Positions 33,729 through 33,737 of a stretch of 33,737 bases of DNA are shown here, piece after piece (the stretch's first letter is position 1; every line of letters begins with the position of its first letter). Both the position numbers and the translations under genes were made by a program. The DNA is from Calothrix rhizosoleniae SC01 (GTDB lineage: Bacteria; Cyanobacteriota; Cyanobacteriia; Cyanobacteriales; Nostocaceae), in the NCBI RefSeq assembly GCF_900185595.1, contig NZ_FYBH01000349.1:1-33737 (forward strand). The letters are read 5' to 3'. A model generated the notes under the pieces. It was not told where the DNA came from, did not search any database, and saw only the letters and a list, made by a program, of their open reading frames with translations.

Positions 33729-33737
33729 GAAAATTTT

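Larger units (their letters stand above)
28500..33737 (+). mobile_element. Tn554-like integrated element in comM, left part (continues past the window)
   Basis: The left boundary is where comM homology ends (about 28500). Inside are tnpA, tnpB and tnpC analogues in the order and with the overlaps known from Tn554-type transposons: two tyrosine recombinases and a small accessory protein. These are followed by a structured spacer, a winged-helix protein and a small ORF. Tn554 itself inserts at one preferred chromosomal site (in radC); here the target is the Walker A region of comM. The right boundary and the comM 5' half are not in the window, so size and full cargo are unknown. Confidence 0.75.

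Overview
The window looks like chromosomal DNA of a filamentous, probably heterocyst-forming cyanobacterium (Nostocales type). The reasons are many GCGATCGC (HIP1) octamers, heptanucleotide tandem repeats between genes, xisH/xisI homologues, photosynthesis genes (psb34, ftrC, the PSRP-3/ycf65 ribosomal protein), a PEP-CTERM protein end, and large kinase, CHAT and CHASE2 signalling proteins. No rRNA, tRNA or CRISPR array was found.

Layout. 1-1008: 3' end of a PEP-CTERM protein, a decayed hicBA toxin-antitoxin locus and a nested palindromic repeat. 1009-3861 (-): a 950-973 residue protein with two Ser/Thr kinase domains, a proline-rich linker, one membrane segment and a formylglycine-generating-enzyme (FGE)-like domain. 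Its last ~110 bp of fold-coding DNA looks like the variable region of a diversity-generating retroelement (DGR). 4016-9931: ordinary genes (serC, psb34, PSRP-3, ftrC with a DUF309 gene, a DUF58 gene, xisH-xisI). 10306-14793: a truncated Uma2 nuclease, sbcC and a short PBP4-type D,D-carboxypeptidase. 15290-25605 (-): a signalling block with a zinc-ribbon/kinase/FGE protein, a TPR-CHAT protease-like protein, a REC-histidine kinase overlapping a CHASE2 hybrid histidine kinase, and a DUF928 secreted protein. 26332-27144 (-): a lone PotC-type permease between two near-identical 23-bp direct repeats.

27615-33737: the comM (YifB-type Mg-chelatase-like ATPase) gene is cut just before its Walker A motif. 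Everything to the right belongs to an integrated element with a Tn554-like tnpA-tnpB-tnpC set (two tyrosine recombinases plus a DUF6262-type coiled-coil protein). Behind it come a hairpin-rich spacer, an unrecognised protein with two winged-helix-like regions, and a compact structured stretch. In that stretch a 12-bp stem covers the Shine-Dalgarno sequence and GTG start of a 43-codon ORF. The element runs off the window, so its cargo is only partly seen.

The two points most worth following are (1) the DGR-like variable region on a putative transmembrane dual-kinase receptor, with no reverse transcriptase or template in the window, and (2) the comM-targeting Tn554-like element with its unknown winged-helix/structured-RNA cargo. 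All calls come from reading the sequence; no database search was run.
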